Source: Streptomyces qinglanensis
GTDB lineage: Bacteria; Actinomycetota; Actinomycetes; Streptomycetales; Streptomycetaceae
Direction: 5' to 3'
DNA: 64,000 nucleotides
Assembly (NCBI RefSeq): GCF_900111245.1
Contig: NZ_FOGO01000001.1
Span: 868,001-932,000, forward strand
In this document: in pieces, positions 16,615-25,833 of the stretch
Numbering within the stretch: the stretch's first letter is position 1
Layout of the letters: each line of letters begins with the position of its first letter
Position numbers and translations under genes: made by a program
Notes under the pieces: generated by a model
Database searches by the model: none
Told to the model about the DNA's origin: nothing
Seen by the model: only the letters and a program-made list of their open reading frames with translations

Positions 16615-17160
16615 ATGAACGCTTCCCGGACCACCACAGCACCCTCCCTCTCCGCACCCTCCGCCTCGCGGCGGTTCGGACGGCGGCTGGGAGGGGCCGT
16701 CGCCCTCTTCCCGGTCGGGCTGTTCGCCCTGCTCGCGGAGCTCGGCGGACAGAGCGGGTCCGCACGCCGGGCGCTGCGCGCGGACCCCGGAGCGAGCAGC
16801 CCACGGGTACTGACACAGGCGCTACTGACCGTGCTGCTCGGCGTCCTGGCGCTGATCCTGGCCGGGGTGCTCGCCCTCGGCATCGCGCGCGGGCTGTTCT
16901 ACGGATTCGTGGACAGCGGCCCCTACGACGGCTCCTGGGGCGGCCCCGGAAAAGCCGGGGCCTGGCTGGCGCACTTCGGGGTGAGCGTGCCGATCTGCGG
17001 AGCGGCGGTCGGGCTGCTGTACGGCCTCGGCGCGCTGCACCGGCGGATGACGGCCCCGCTGCGCGGCGAGCACCGGCCCGCGTGGGTACTGCCGGCAGTG
17101 CTGCTGAGCTGCGCGGCTGCCGTACTGTTCCTGGTCGCCTTCGTGCACCAGTTGGACTGA
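16615..17160 (+). CDS. Integral membrane protein of unknown function
   Basis: 181 aa. Four membrane segments are visible: RLGGAVALFPVGLFALLAEL (about 22-42), VLTQALLTVLLGVLALILAGVLALGIA (64-90), VSVPICGAAVGLLYGLGAL (124-142) and WVLPAVLLSCAAAVLFLVAFV (157-177). A loop rich in Gly (GPYDGSWGGPGKAGAW) lies between helices 2 and 3. No family motif is recognised. The ATG at 16615 removes the palindrome-derived extension encoded by the longer frame. Confidence 0.65.
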   Translation: MNASRTTTAPSLSAPSASRRFGRRLGGAVALFPVGLFALLAELGGQSGSARRALRADPGASSPRVLTQALLTVLLGVLALILAGVLALGIARGLFYGFVDSGPYDGSWGGPGKAGAWLAHFGVSVPICGAAVGLLYGLGALHRRMTAPLRGEHRPAWVLPAVLLSCAAAVLFLVAFVHQLD

Positions 17161-17182
17161 GCCGCAACCCCCGCGGGTGTCC

Positions 17183-17533
17183 TCATTCCCCCTGGGACCA
17201 GGCGGCGACCGGGAGCGTGAGGTAGACGCCGAAGTCGTCGAGGCCGGTCGCCTCGGCGATGCTGTCGTGGAGCCGGTCCACGCGCTCCTGGCGGTCGGTG
17301 GCCCGGCTCTCGAACCACTTGGAGCGCACCTCGATCACGATGTCCAGGCCGCAGCGGTCGAGGGGGCCGAGCTGCCGGAAGCGGAGCTCCACGTCGCCGG
17401 GTTGCAGGTCGCCGTCGTAGGGCTCCTCGGGGCACTCGACGGCCACGGAGACCAGGTGCGGCAGCACCGCGCCCAGCTCGCGGAGCGTGTGCTCGGGCAC
17501 GTCCGGCGCACAGGTCACTTCGACGAGGGGCAT
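17183..17533 (-). CDS. Tautomerase-superfamily-like small protein
   Basis: 116 aa beginning MPLVEVTCAPDV. The Pro directly after the initiator Met is the catalytic residue of the 4-oxalocrotonate tautomerase/MIF superfamily once Met is removed. The length matches the MIF/CHMI-type single chain rather than the 60-residue 4-OT. The middle (PGDVELRFRQLGPLDRCGLDIVIEVRSKWFESRA) contains basic residues suited to a carboxylate substrate. The substrate is unknown. It lies downstream of the OYE gene on the same strand, but a strong hairpin separates them. Confidence 0.6.
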   Translation of the reverse strand: MPLVEVTCAPDVPEHTLRELGAVLPHLVSVAVECPEEPYDGDLQPGDVELRFRQLGPLDRCGLDIVIEVRSKWFESRATDRQERVDRLHDSIAEATGLDDFGVYLTLPVAAWSQGE

Positions 17534-17595
17534 CGCTCACTCCTGACAGGCTCGGCGGACGCCGGTCCCGGCGTCACAGCACCAACAGTAGGCAC

Positions 17596-17627
17596 AGCGG
17601 GAGCCGGTGACGGCATCGGCTCCCGCT
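17596..17627 (-). terminator. Hairpin after the OYE gene
   Basis: AGCGGGAGCCG, 10-nt loop, CGGCTCCCGCT: a perfect 11-bp stem 57 nt beyond the OYE stop codon, between it and the tautomerase-like gene. Confidence 0.75.
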
Positions 17628-17683
17628 GACCGCCACCGGCCCCCTGTCGGCCCCCCGGTCCCGGCCCGGCCGAACGGGCCCGG

Positions 17684-18784
17684 CTACGCCCGGTGGTACT
17701 GCACCGGGCGACGCGGCTGGGCGTCCAGTTCCACCGCGGCCTCGTTCGCCCAGTACGGGCGGCGCAGCAGCTCGCGGCCGAGGAGGACCGCGTCGGCCTG
17801 GCCGGAGGCGACGACCTGCTCCGCCTGCCGGGACTCGGTGATCAGGCCGACGGCGGCGACAGGCAGGTCGGTCTCCTTGCGGACCCGCTCGGCGAAGGGC
17901 ACCTGGAAGCCGGGGAGGGCCTCGATACGGGCGTCGGGCGCGTTGCCGCCGGTCGAGGTGTCGAGCAGGTCGACGCCGCGGGCGTGCAGCTCCTTCGCGA
18001 GGCGGACCGTGTCGTCGCCGGTCCAGCCCTCGCGGTCGTCCTCGGGGTTCTCGCTCAGCCAGTCGGTCGCGGAGATCCGGAAGAACAGCGGCAGTTCCTC
18101 GGGCCACACCGCGCGGACGGCCTCGACGACCTCCAGCGCGAACCGGGTCCGGCCCTCGAAGGAGCCGCCGTACTCGTCGGTGCGGTGGTTGGTGTAGGGC
18201 GAGAGGAACTCGTTGATCAGGTAGCCGTGCGCACCGTGGATCTCCACGACGCGGAATCCGGCCTCGTGGGCGCGGCGAGCGCTGTCCGCGAACTGCCGCA
18301 CCAGCTCGGCTATCTGCTCCCGGGACAGTTCGTCGGGGGTGGTGTGCCCGTCGGTGAAGGGCACCGGGCTGGGGCCCAGCGGCTGCCAGCCGTGGTTCTC
18401 GCCGGGTGCCAGAGGGGCGCCGCGGTCGACCCAGGTGCGCTCGGTGGACGCCTTGCGGCCCGCGTGCGCGAGCTGGATGCCGGGGACGGTGCCCTGCTCG
18501 GACAGGAACCGGGTGAGGCGGGTGAACGCCTCCTGCTGGCGGTCGTTCCACAGGCCCAGGTCGTAGGGGCTGATCCGGCCCTCGGGGGTGACAGCCGTGG
18601 CCTCGACCAGCACCAGACCGACTCCCCCGGCGGCGCGCGCGCCCAGGTGCGCGAGGTGCCAGTCGTTGGGGGCGCCCTGGTCGGGGCCGTCCGGCGCGGC
18701 CGAGTACTGGCACATCGGTGCCATCCAGACGCGGTTGGGCACGGTCACCGACCGCAGGTCGAAGGGCTCGAACAGTGCGCTCAC
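17684..18784 (-). CDS. NADH:flavin oxidoreductase / old yellow enzyme (YqjM class)
   Basis: 366 aa. FMN-dependent ene-reductase acting on activated C=C bonds. The N-terminal FMN segment is VPNRVWMAPMCQYSA, where the Cys is the redox-tuning residue of the YqjM class. The substrate-binding His pair is in VVEIHGAHGYLINEFLSP. A catalytic Tyr is near IQLAHAGRKAST. The C-terminal FMN-phosphate loop is ADAVLLGRELLRRPYWAN. The GTG at 18784 is chosen because homology begins there (VSALFEPFDLRSVTVPN). Divergent from an ArsR regulator whose operator overlaps this promoter. Confidence 0.93.
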   Translation of the reverse strand: MSALFEPFDLRSVTVPNRVWMAPMCQYSAAPDGPDQGAPNDWHLAHLGARAAGGVGLVLVEATAVTPEGRISPYDLGLWNDRQQEAFTRLTRFLSEQGTVPGIQLAHAGRKASTERTWVDRGAPLAPGENHGWQPLGPSPVPFTDGHTTPDELSREQIAELVRQFADSARRAHEAGFRVVEIHGAHGYLINEFLSPYTNHRTDEYGGSFEGRTRFALEVVEAVRAVWPEELPLFFRISATDWLSENPEDDREGWTGDDTVRLAKELHARGVDLLDTSTGGNAPDARIEALPGFQVPFAERVRKETDLPVAAVGLITESRQAEQVVASGQADAVLLGRELLRRPYWANEAAVELDAQPRRPVQYHRA

Positions 18785-18829
18785 GGCGCTCTCCAATCGG
18801 GGTGGGAGCCGTTGCCGGCACAACGGCCT

Positions 18830-18885
18830 TAGTACGATAACCGCCGTACTACGATGCCTGTCAAATTTCGATGACTGCCGTACTA
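18830..18885. promoter_or_regulatory. ArsR operator and divergent promoters (OYE / arsR)
   Basis: TAGTACG-N8-CGTACTA (18830-18851) is a perfect 7-bp inverted repeat, and a third CGTACTA half-site lies at 18879-18885. On the minus strand a TTGACA (18859-18864) precedes TATCGT for the OYE gene. On the plus strand TACTAT (18881-18886) ends 6 nt before the arsR GTG. Both -10 regions are covered. Confidence 0.7.
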
Positions 18886-18892
18886 TGGACCC

Positions 18893-19231
18893 GTGCCGAC
18901 CACGACCGCCGTACGCGAACTCCCGCATCCCGCGCCGGAGGAGATCCGCCTGGAGACGGTGCTGCACGCACTGTCCGACCCGATCAGGCTGCGCATCGCC
19001 ACCGCACTGGGCGCCCATGGCGAAGGCGACGGGGCCGGCGCCGCCTGCTCCCAGGTCGAGCTGCCGGTCTCCGCCTCGACCGCGACCCACCACTTCCGGG
19101 TACTGCGCGAGGCGGGCGTGATCAAGCAGTGCTACCGCGGCACCGCGAAGATCAGTTGCCTGCGCCGCGCCGACCTCGAGGCCCGCTTCCCGGGCCTGCT
19201 CGACGCGGTACTGCGCGCGGCAGCGAGCTGA
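18893..19231 (+). CDS. ArsR/SmtB-family transcriptional repressor
   Basis: 112 aa. Winged HTH: VLHALSDPIRLRIATALGA (about 25-43), then the recognition region VELPVSASTATHHFRVLREAGVI (about 60-82) and wing QCYRGTAKISCLRRADLEARFPGLL. No ELCVCDL metal-binding motif is present, so it probably senses an electrophile or redox state rather than a metal; it does carry Cys at about 52, 85 and 94. The GTG start has no Shine-Dalgarno and follows a -10 by 6 nt, so the mRNA is probably leaderless. It likely represses the divergent OYE gene. Confidence 0.88.
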   Translation: MPTTTAVRELPHPAPEEIRLETVLHALSDPIRLRIATALGAHGEGDGAGAACSQVELPVSASTATHHFRVLREAGVIKQCYRGTAKISCLRRADLEARFPGLLDAVLRAAAS

Positions 19232-19333
19232 ATCCCACTCCTTCGAGGGGTCCCGTCGAGGGATCCGCTCACATTGTCGGTCCATCCGGCTACGGTGCGT
19301 GGCAACTGGCTCACAGCACCTGGAGAGCGCATC

Positions 19334-19972
19334 ATGACGGAGACGCTGGAACGACCGACCGCCAGGACGACACCCATGACGCCCATAGAGACCCCCGAGG
19401 GACCGCCGCGCTACCAGGCGCTGTTCCGGACACTCTTGACCATGGAGGTGCCCGAGGGATACCGGGCGGAGATCATCGGGGGAAACATCGTCATGTCGCC
19501 GTGGTCGAAGGGGTACTACCTGCGCGTCATGCGTTCACTGCGGACGCAGATCGAGCCGCACCTGCCGACCGGACTGGTCGTGGACAGCTCCCCCTACCTC
19601 TTCGCCCTCCCCGGACAGGAGCGGGCATACGGTCCGGACGTCTTCGTGGCAGCCGAGCGGGCCTTCGACACCGAAGAGCGATGCATCGACGGTGAGTCCC
19701 TCACGCTCGTCGCCGAGTTGACCTCTGACTCGACGCGCCGTGTCGACTGGACCGACAAACTGCCGGTCTACGCCAAGGCGGGAATCCCCGTGTACCTCCT
19801 GCTCGACATGCAGGAGGACACCCTCTCCGTCTTCTCGACTCCGACCTCGCTGGGGTACGCGGAACGCAAGACCTACCGGTTCGGCGAAAAGGCATCGATG
19901 CCCCCGCCGTTCGACTTCGAGCTGGAGACGGACGGGTTCGGCCAGGGACCGGCCCCGGAAAAGGAGAGCTGA
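19334..19972 (+). CDS. Uma2-family (PD-(D/E)XK-fold) protein
   Basis: 212 aa. Restriction-endonuclease-like fold: YRAEIIGGNIVMSPWSKGYYL, then YGPDVFVAAERAF (active-site Asp), LVAELTSDSTRRVDWTDKLPVYAKAGIPVYLLLD (Glu and Lys of the site), and ERKTYRFGEKASMP. Uma2 proteins are abundant in Streptomyces and cyanobacteria. Their physiological substrate is unknown, and nuclease activity is inferred from the fold alone. All expected site residues are present. A following methyltransferase gene lies 29 bp downstream and may be co-transcribed. Confidence 0.85.
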   Translation: MTETLERPTARTTPMTPIETPEGPPRYQALFRTLLTMEVPEGYRAEIIGGNIVMSPWSKGYYLRVMRSLRTQIEPHLPTGLVVDSSPYLFALPGQERAYGPDVFVAAERAFDTEERCIDGESLTLVAELTSDSTRRVDWTDKLPVYAKAGIPVYLLLDMQEDTLSVFSTPTSLGYAERKTYRFGEKASMPPPFDFELETDGFGQGPAPEKES

Positions 19973-20001
19973 GAGAACCTCCGCTCTGCCAGAGTTCCGG
20001 C

Positions 20002-20739
20002 ATGGACCGACAGACGCGCTCCCTGCTCGCACACGCCGACCACCCCGTCGCGGCGCCGCTCGACGACTCCTCCGTGGACCGGCTGCTCTCCCGGGCGGTC
20101 GTCCGCGGCGACGAACACGTGATCGACCTCGGCTGCGGCGAAGGAGCGTGGCTGCTGCGCGTCCTGCGGGGGCATCCCGAGGTCACGGCGGAGGGAGTCG
20201 ACCTCTCCGCGGAGGCGCTGCAGCGGGCCCGGCGCGGCGCGGAGGAGGCGGGGGTCGCGGAGCGACTGGCACTGCGCCAGGAGGAGGCCGCGGCGTTCTC
20301 CGCCGAGCGGCCCGGCGACGTCGTACTGAGTGTGGGCGCCGCGCACGCGTTCGGCGGGCTGCTGCCCGCGCTGGAGGGCGCGCGGCGACTGCTGGCGCCC
20401 GGCGGCGCGGTGCTGGTCGGGGACGCCTACTGGGAGCGCGAGCCGAGCGCGCGGGCGCGGGAGATCCTGGGCGCGTACGAGGACCTCGCCGGAACGGTCG
20501 GGAAGGTCACCGCGGAGGGCTGGACCCCGGTGTACGCACACGTCTCGACCCGGCACGAGCTGGACGACTACGAGTGGAACTGGACCGGTTCCCTCTCCCG
20601 CTGGGCACTGGACCACCCCGGCCATCCGGACAGCGCGGAGGCCCTGCGCGCGGCGGCGGAACACCGGGAGGAGTGGCTGCGCGGGTACCGGGAGAGCTTC
20701 GGCTTCGTGTGCCTGCTGCTGCGCCGCACACCCGGGTGA
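20002..20739 (+). CDS. SAM-dependent methyltransferase (class I)
   Basis: 245 aa. Rossmann-type motif I is VIDLGCGEGAWLLRVL (about 47-62), with the acidic end of strand 2 in TAEGVDLSAEALQRARR and motif-IV-like DVVLSVGAAHAFGG. A late segment (AVLVGDAYWEREPSARAREILG) resembles methyltransferases of small molecules. The substrate is unknown. It is on the same strand as the Uma2 gene, 29 bp after it, and ends at a strong hairpin facing glyS. Confidence 0.85.
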   Translation: MDRQTRSLLAHADHPVAAPLDDSSVDRLLSRAVVRGDEHVIDLGCGEGAWLLRVLRGHPEVTAEGVDLSAEALQRARRGAEEAGVAERLALRQEEAAAFSAERPGDVVLSVGAAHAFGGLLPALEGARRLLAPGGAVLVGDAYWEREPSARAREILGAYEDLAGTVGKVTAEGWTPVYAHVSTRHELDDYEWNWTGSLSRWALDHPGHPDSAEALRAAAEHREEWLRGYRESFGFVCLLLRRTPG

Positions 20740-20760
20740 GATCCGGCAGGTGGTAGCGCC

Positions 20761-20795
20761 GTGGCCCGGCACCCCTGCGCGGGGTGCCGGGCCAC
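20761..20795. terminator. Hairpin between methyltransferase and glyS
   Basis: Perfect 15-bp stem GTGGCCCGGCACCCC / GGGGTGCCGGGCCAC with a 5-nt loop, between the two convergent genes. Confidence 0.9.
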
Positions 20796-20817
20796 GGCGG
20801 ACCTGGAGTGCGGCGGG

Positions 20818-22200
<1,383 letters not shown>

Positions 22201-22371
22201 GGTGCTCTCTTCATTGACGGCGAGACGGAATACCTCAGATTACTGGGGGCCGTAGGGGGCGCGGCAAATCGGTTGCGGCTCGCATCGGGACCTCTTGTCC
22301 GGAGTCATCGGGACCGCCCCGGAAGATCCCCTCCGACAGTGCGCCGTGATCACGGAGCGCAAAGCTTTAGT

Positions 22372-22408
22372 TGACAATCGTTTCCAGTTTCGATGAAAAT
22401 GAGTGTCA
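22372..22408 (+). promoter_or_regulatory. znuA promoter with two candidate Zur boxes
   Basis: TTGACA (22371-22376) is followed at 18 bp by GAAAAT. TGAAAATGAGTGTCA (22394-22408) matches the Streptomyces Zur box TGAAAATGATTTTCA at 13 of 15 positions. A weaker box lies at 22372-22386 (11 of 15). The box centres are 22 bp apart. The strong box covers the -10 and ends on the A of the start codon. Confidence 0.75.
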
Positions 22409-23394
22409 TGAACATCGGCCACCGCCCCCGTCGGCTCATACGTACCAGCGCAGCCCTGACCGCCCTCGGGCTCGCTTCCCTCCCCCTCGCCGCCTGCGGC
22501 AGCGACAGCGGCGACAACGGGAAGGTTCAGGTGGCCGCGTCCTTCTACCCCATGGCATACCTCGCACAGCAGATCGGCGGCGACCACGTCGAGGTCAGCA
22601 ACCTCACCAAGCCCGGCACCGAGCCGCACGACCTGGAGCTGAGCCCGAAGCAGACCGGGCAGCTCAGCGAGATGGATCTGATCGTCTACCTCAAGGGGCT
22701 GCAGCCCGCGGTCGACGAGGCGATCGAGCAGTCGGGCGTCAAGAACGTCGCGGAGGCCGCCTCCTTCACCACCCTGGAGGACCACGGCACCGACGTGCAC
22801 GGCGAGGAGGGCCACCAGCACGGGGAACACGGCGAGGAGGGCCACGACGAGCACGAGGGCCACGACCACGACACCGCGGGCGACCCGCACATCTGGCTCG
22901 ACCCGGTGCGCTACGCCGAGGTCGCCGAGGGGGTCGGCAAGCAGCTCCAGAAGGCGGACCCCGACCACAAGGACGCCTACAAGAAGAGCACCGCGGACCT
23001 CGTCTCCCGCCTCAAGACCCTCGACGGGGACTTCGAGGACGGCCTCCGGGGCCGGAAGTCGGACACCTTCATCACCACGCACGCCGCCTTCGGCTACCTC
23101 GCGGAGCGGTACGGGCTGCGCCAGGCGGCGGTCGCCGGCATCAACCCGGAGTCGGAGCCCAGCGGGGCCCGGATGAAGGAACTGCACAAGATCGCGGAGA
23201 AGGAGGACGTGGACACGGTCTTCTTCGAGAACAACGCGAGCGACAAGACCGCCCGGACACTGGCGGACGACCTCCGGCTGAAGACCTCGGTGCTCAGCCC
23301 GCTGGAGAGCGTGAAGGACCCCGGGAAGCAGGACTACTTCTCGGTGATGCACCAGAACCTGACCGCACTCGAGACCGCGCTCGGCGCGCAGTGA
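22408..23394 (+). CDS. znuA: Zinc ABC transporter substrate-binding lipoprotein
   Basis: 328 aa. Signal peptide with lipobox LASLPLAACG (Cys about residue 31), so it is membrane-anchored outside the cell. Cluster A-I binding fold: VAASFYPMAYLAQQIGGDHVEV, LTKPGTEPHDLELSP (metal His), a His/Glu-rich loop (HGEEGHQHGEHGEEGHDEHE) typical of zinc-specific binders, and DPHIWLDPVRYAE. It feeds zinc to ZnuBC. The ATG at 22408 is chosen over those at 22393 and 22399 because these lie inside the Zur box and promoter; the message is probably leaderless. First gene of znuA-znuC-znuB-zur. Confidence 0.93.
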   Translation: MNIGHRPRRLIRTSAALTALGLASLPLAACGSDSGDNGKVQVAASFYPMAYLAQQIGGDHVEVSNLTKPGTEPHDLELSPKQTGQLSEMDLIVYLKGLQPAVDEAIEQSGVKNVAEAASFTTLEDHGTDVHGEEGHQHGEHGEEGHDEHEGHDHDTAGDPHIWLDPVRYAEVAEGVGKQLQKADPDHKDAYKKSTADLVSRLKTLDGDFEDGLRGRKSDTFITTHAAFGYLAERYGLRQAAVAGINPESEPSGARMKELHKIAEKEDVDTVFFENNASDKTARTLADDLRLKTSVLSPLESVKDPGKQDYFSVMHQNLTALETALGAQ

Positions 23395-23405
23395 GGGCGT
23401 GAGGC

Positions 23406-24206
23406 ATGACGAGGACGACCGCGGCCCGGGACGGCGCCGCAACAGCCGACGGAGCACCCGCTGTGGTGCTGCGCGAAGCCACCGCCTCGCTGGGCGGGCG
23501 GCCCGTGCTGCGCGGCGTGGGGCTGACCGTGGAGCGCGGCGAGACCGTCGCGCTCCTGGGAGCCAACGGCTCGGGCAAGTCCACCACCATCCGCGCCGTG
23601 CTGGGGCAGGTGCCGCTCACCGGCGGTGAACTGGAACTGTTCGGCACCCCGGCCGCCCGGTTCCGGGACTGGCGGCGGCTGGGCTACGTGCCGCAGCGCT
23701 CGACGGCGGCGGCCGGGGTCCCGGCCACCGTGCGGGAGGTCGTCTCGGCCGGCCGGCTGGCCCGGCGGCGCTTCCGCCCGCTGGGCCGCGAGGACAAGGC
23801 CGCGGTACGGCACGCCCTCGAACGCGTCGGGCTGGCGGACCGGATGCGGGACCCGGTCGACGCGCTCTCCGGCGGCCAGCACCAGCGGGTACTGATCGCC
23901 CGGGCACTGGCCGCCGAACCGGAACTGCTGATCATGGACGAGCCGCTGGCCGGGGTGGACGTCACCAGCCAGGACGTGCTGGCCGAGACCTTGCGCCGGC
24001 AGGTGGAGCAGGGCACCTCCGTGCTGCTCGTCCTGCACGAACTCGGCCCGCTCGCCCCGCTGATCGACCGTGCCGTCGTGCTGCGGGACGGCGTGGTCGA
24101 GCGGGTGGCGGACCCCGCCACGCTGCACGACCCGGCCTGCCATCCGCACGACTCCGCGTCCGCCGCCGAACCGGCGTCCAAGATCGGAACGGGATTTCTC
24201 TCATGA
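23406..24206 (+). CDS. znuC: Zinc ABC transporter ATP-binding protein
   Basis: 266 aa. Walker A is LLGANGSGKSTTIRAVLG, signature LSGGQHQRVLIARALA, Walker B ELLIMDEPLAGVD and the switch His in LLVLHELGPL. It energises zinc import through ZnuB. It begins 11 bp after the znuA stop, and its TGA overlaps the ATG of znuB (ATGA at 24203), so the three are one operon under the Zur boxes upstream of znuA. The short N-terminal extension is Ala-rich. Confidence 0.94.
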   Translation: MTRTTAARDGAATADGAPAVVLREATASLGGRPVLRGVGLTVERGETVALLGANGSGKSTTIRAVLGQVPLTGGELELFGTPAARFRDWRRLGYVPQRSTAAAGVPATVREVVSAGRLARRRFRPLGREDKAAVRHALERVGLADRMRDPVDALSGGQHQRVLIARALAAEPELLIMDEPLAGVDVTSQDVLAETLRRQVEQGTSVLLVLHELGPLAPLIDRAVVLRDGVVERVADPATLHDPACHPHDSASAAEPASKIGTGFLS

Positions 24207-25132
24207 TCGAGATGCTCGGCTTCGCGTTCATGCAGCGCGCGCTGCTGGCCGCACTGCTGGTCGGCATCGCGGCACCCGCCGTGGGGATCTACCTCGTCCA
24301 GCGCCGTCAGGCCATCATGGGCGACGGGATCGGCCATGTCGCGCTCACCGGTGTCGCGCTCGGCTTCCTGCTGAGCACCAACCCGGTGTGGATGGCGGTG
24401 CTGGTCGCCTCGCTCGGCGCGATCTCGATGGAGCTGATCCGCTGGTACGGCAAGGCGCGGGGGGACGTCGCGCTGGCGATGCTGTTCTACGGCGGCATGG
24501 CGGGCGGCGTCATGATCATCAACCTGTCGCCGAACGGCTCCAACGCGAACCTCACCACCTACCTCTTCGGCTCCATCACCACCGTCTCCGCCGAGGACCT
24601 GACCGCCATCGTGGGGCTGTCCGCCTTCGTGCTGCTCGTCTCCCTCGGGCTGCGGCGGCAACTGTTCGCCGTCTGCCAGGACGAGGAGTTCGCCCGGGTG
24701 ACCGGCCTGCCGGTGCGGCTGCTGAACCTGCTGCTGGCCGTGACGGCCGCCGTCACCGTCACGGTGGCGATGCGGGTGGTCGGACTGCTCCTGGTCAGCG
24801 CGCTGATGGTGATCCCGGTCGCCGCGGCGCAGCAGGCCACCCGCGGCTTCGCCGCCACGCTGGGGCTGGCCATGGGCTTCGGCGTCGCCGTCACCCTGTC
24901 CGGCACGGTGACCTCCTACTTCGCCGACGTGCCGCCCGGGGCGAGCATCGTCGTCCTGGCGATCCTGCTCTTCGGGATCGTCACCGCGCTGGCCACGCCC
25001 CTGGCACGGCGCAGGTTCCGCAGCGGGGGCGGGACTGTCGCCCGAGGGGAGGAAGAGGGCACTCTGGTAGCGGACGGGAGCGCGCAGTCCGACGGCGGCA
25101 CCGGGCCGGTGGATCACCCGGGCAGGGTGTAA
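24203..25132 (+). CDS. znuB: Zinc ABC transporter permease
   Basis: 309 aa. ABC-3 family membrane protein with about 8-9 helices: FMQRALLAALLVGIAAPAVGIYL, VALTGVALGFLL, GLLLVSALMVIPVAAAQQATRGF and IVVLAILLFGIVTAL are clear. The coupling region is VYLVQRRQAIMGDGIGH-like (YLVQRRQAIMGDGIGHVAL). The C-terminal 40 residues form a charged cytosolic tail. Its ATG overlaps the znuC stop; the gap of 109 bp to zur could carry a separate zur promoter. Confidence 0.94.
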   Translation: MIEMLGFAFMQRALLAALLVGIAAPAVGIYLVQRRQAIMGDGIGHVALTGVALGFLLSTNPVWMAVLVASLGAISMELIRWYGKARGDVALAMLFYGGMAGGVMIINLSPNGSNANLTTYLFGSITTVSAEDLTAIVGLSAFVLLVSLGLRRQLFAVCQDEEFARVTGLPVRLLNLLLAVTAAVTVTVAMRVVGLLLVSALMVIPVAAAQQATRGFAATLGLAMGFGVAVTLSGTVTSYFADVPPGASIVVLAILLFGIVTALATPLARRRFRSGGGTVARGEEEGTLVADGSAQSDGGTGPVDHPGRV

Positions 25133-25241
25133 TACCCGCCTGCCGGGGGCGCCTGGCACAATGGGGGGCCGCGAACGCCGCGCCGACCCGGAGCCGCCTC
25201 GGCGCCCTCCCCGGAGCCGACGAACGTTAAGGAGCCAGAGC

Positions 25242-25655
25242 GTGACCACCGCAGGTCCCCCCGTACGCGGCCGGTCGACCCGGCAGCGCGCCGCCGTCTC
25301 GGCGGCACTCGCCGAGGTCGAGGAATTCCGCAGCGCGCAGGAACTGCACGACATGCTCAAGCACCGCGGCGACTCGGTGGGGCTCACCACGGTCTACCGC
25401 ACCCTCCAGTCCCTCGCCGACGCGGGCGAGGTGGACGTGCTGCGCACCGACGAGGGCGAGGCCGTCTACCGGCGGTGCCACAGCGACGACCACCACCACC
25501 ATCTGGTCTGCCGCGCCTGCGGCAAGGCCGTGGAGGTCGAGGGCCCGGTGGTGGAGAAGTGGGCGGCCTCCGTCGCGGCCGAGCACGGCTTCGTGAACGT
25601 GGGGCACACCGTGGAGATCTTCGGCACCTGCGGGGACTGCGCCGCCGCGGGGTAG
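25242..25655 (+). CDS. zur: Zinc uptake regulator, Fur family
   Basis: 137 aa. The winged-HTH is RGRSTRQRAAVSAALAEVEEF ... VGLTTVYRTLQSLADAGEVD in parts. The metal sites are RRCHSDDHHHHLVCRACGKAVEV and GHTVEIFGTCGDC, giving the structural Cys4 pair and the regulatory His-rich site of Zur. With zinc bound it represses zinc uptake genes. Its position after znuACB and the Zur boxes before znuA support Zur over Fur. The GTG at 25242 is preceded by AAGGAG. Confidence 0.93.
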   Translation: MTTAGPPVRGRSTRQRAAVSAALAEVEEFRSAQELHDMLKHRGDSVGLTTVYRTLQSLADAGEVDVLRTDEGEAVYRRCHSDDHHHHLVCRACGKAVEVEGPVVEKWAASVAAEHGFVNVGHTVEIFGTCGDCAAAG

Positions 25656-25750
25656 CCCGCGGGCCCGGCAGTGCGGCGGAGCCGCGGACGCCCGCCGCCG
25701 CACCGCGGAGAGCACCGCCCGGCCCCGTTCACGTCGCTGAGCATCATCGG

Positions 25751-25810
25751 CCCGCACCCGCACCCGCACCCGCACCCGCACCCGCACCCGCACCCGCACC
25801 CGCACCCGCG
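25751..25810. repeat. Hexanucleotide tandem repeat (CCCGCA)9
   Basis: Nine perfect CCCGCA copies and one CCCGCG between the convergent zur and tetR genes. The minus strand carries regularly spaced GGG runs, so it could form a G-quadruplex. It is outside both coding regions. Confidence 0.95.
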
Positions 25811-25833
25811 GAGAACGTCCCGCGGACCCGCGG

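Noticed and set aside
25751..25810. Possible CRISPR-like array
   Set aside because: The unit is 6 bp with no spacers; it is a simple tandem repeat and there are no cas genes.
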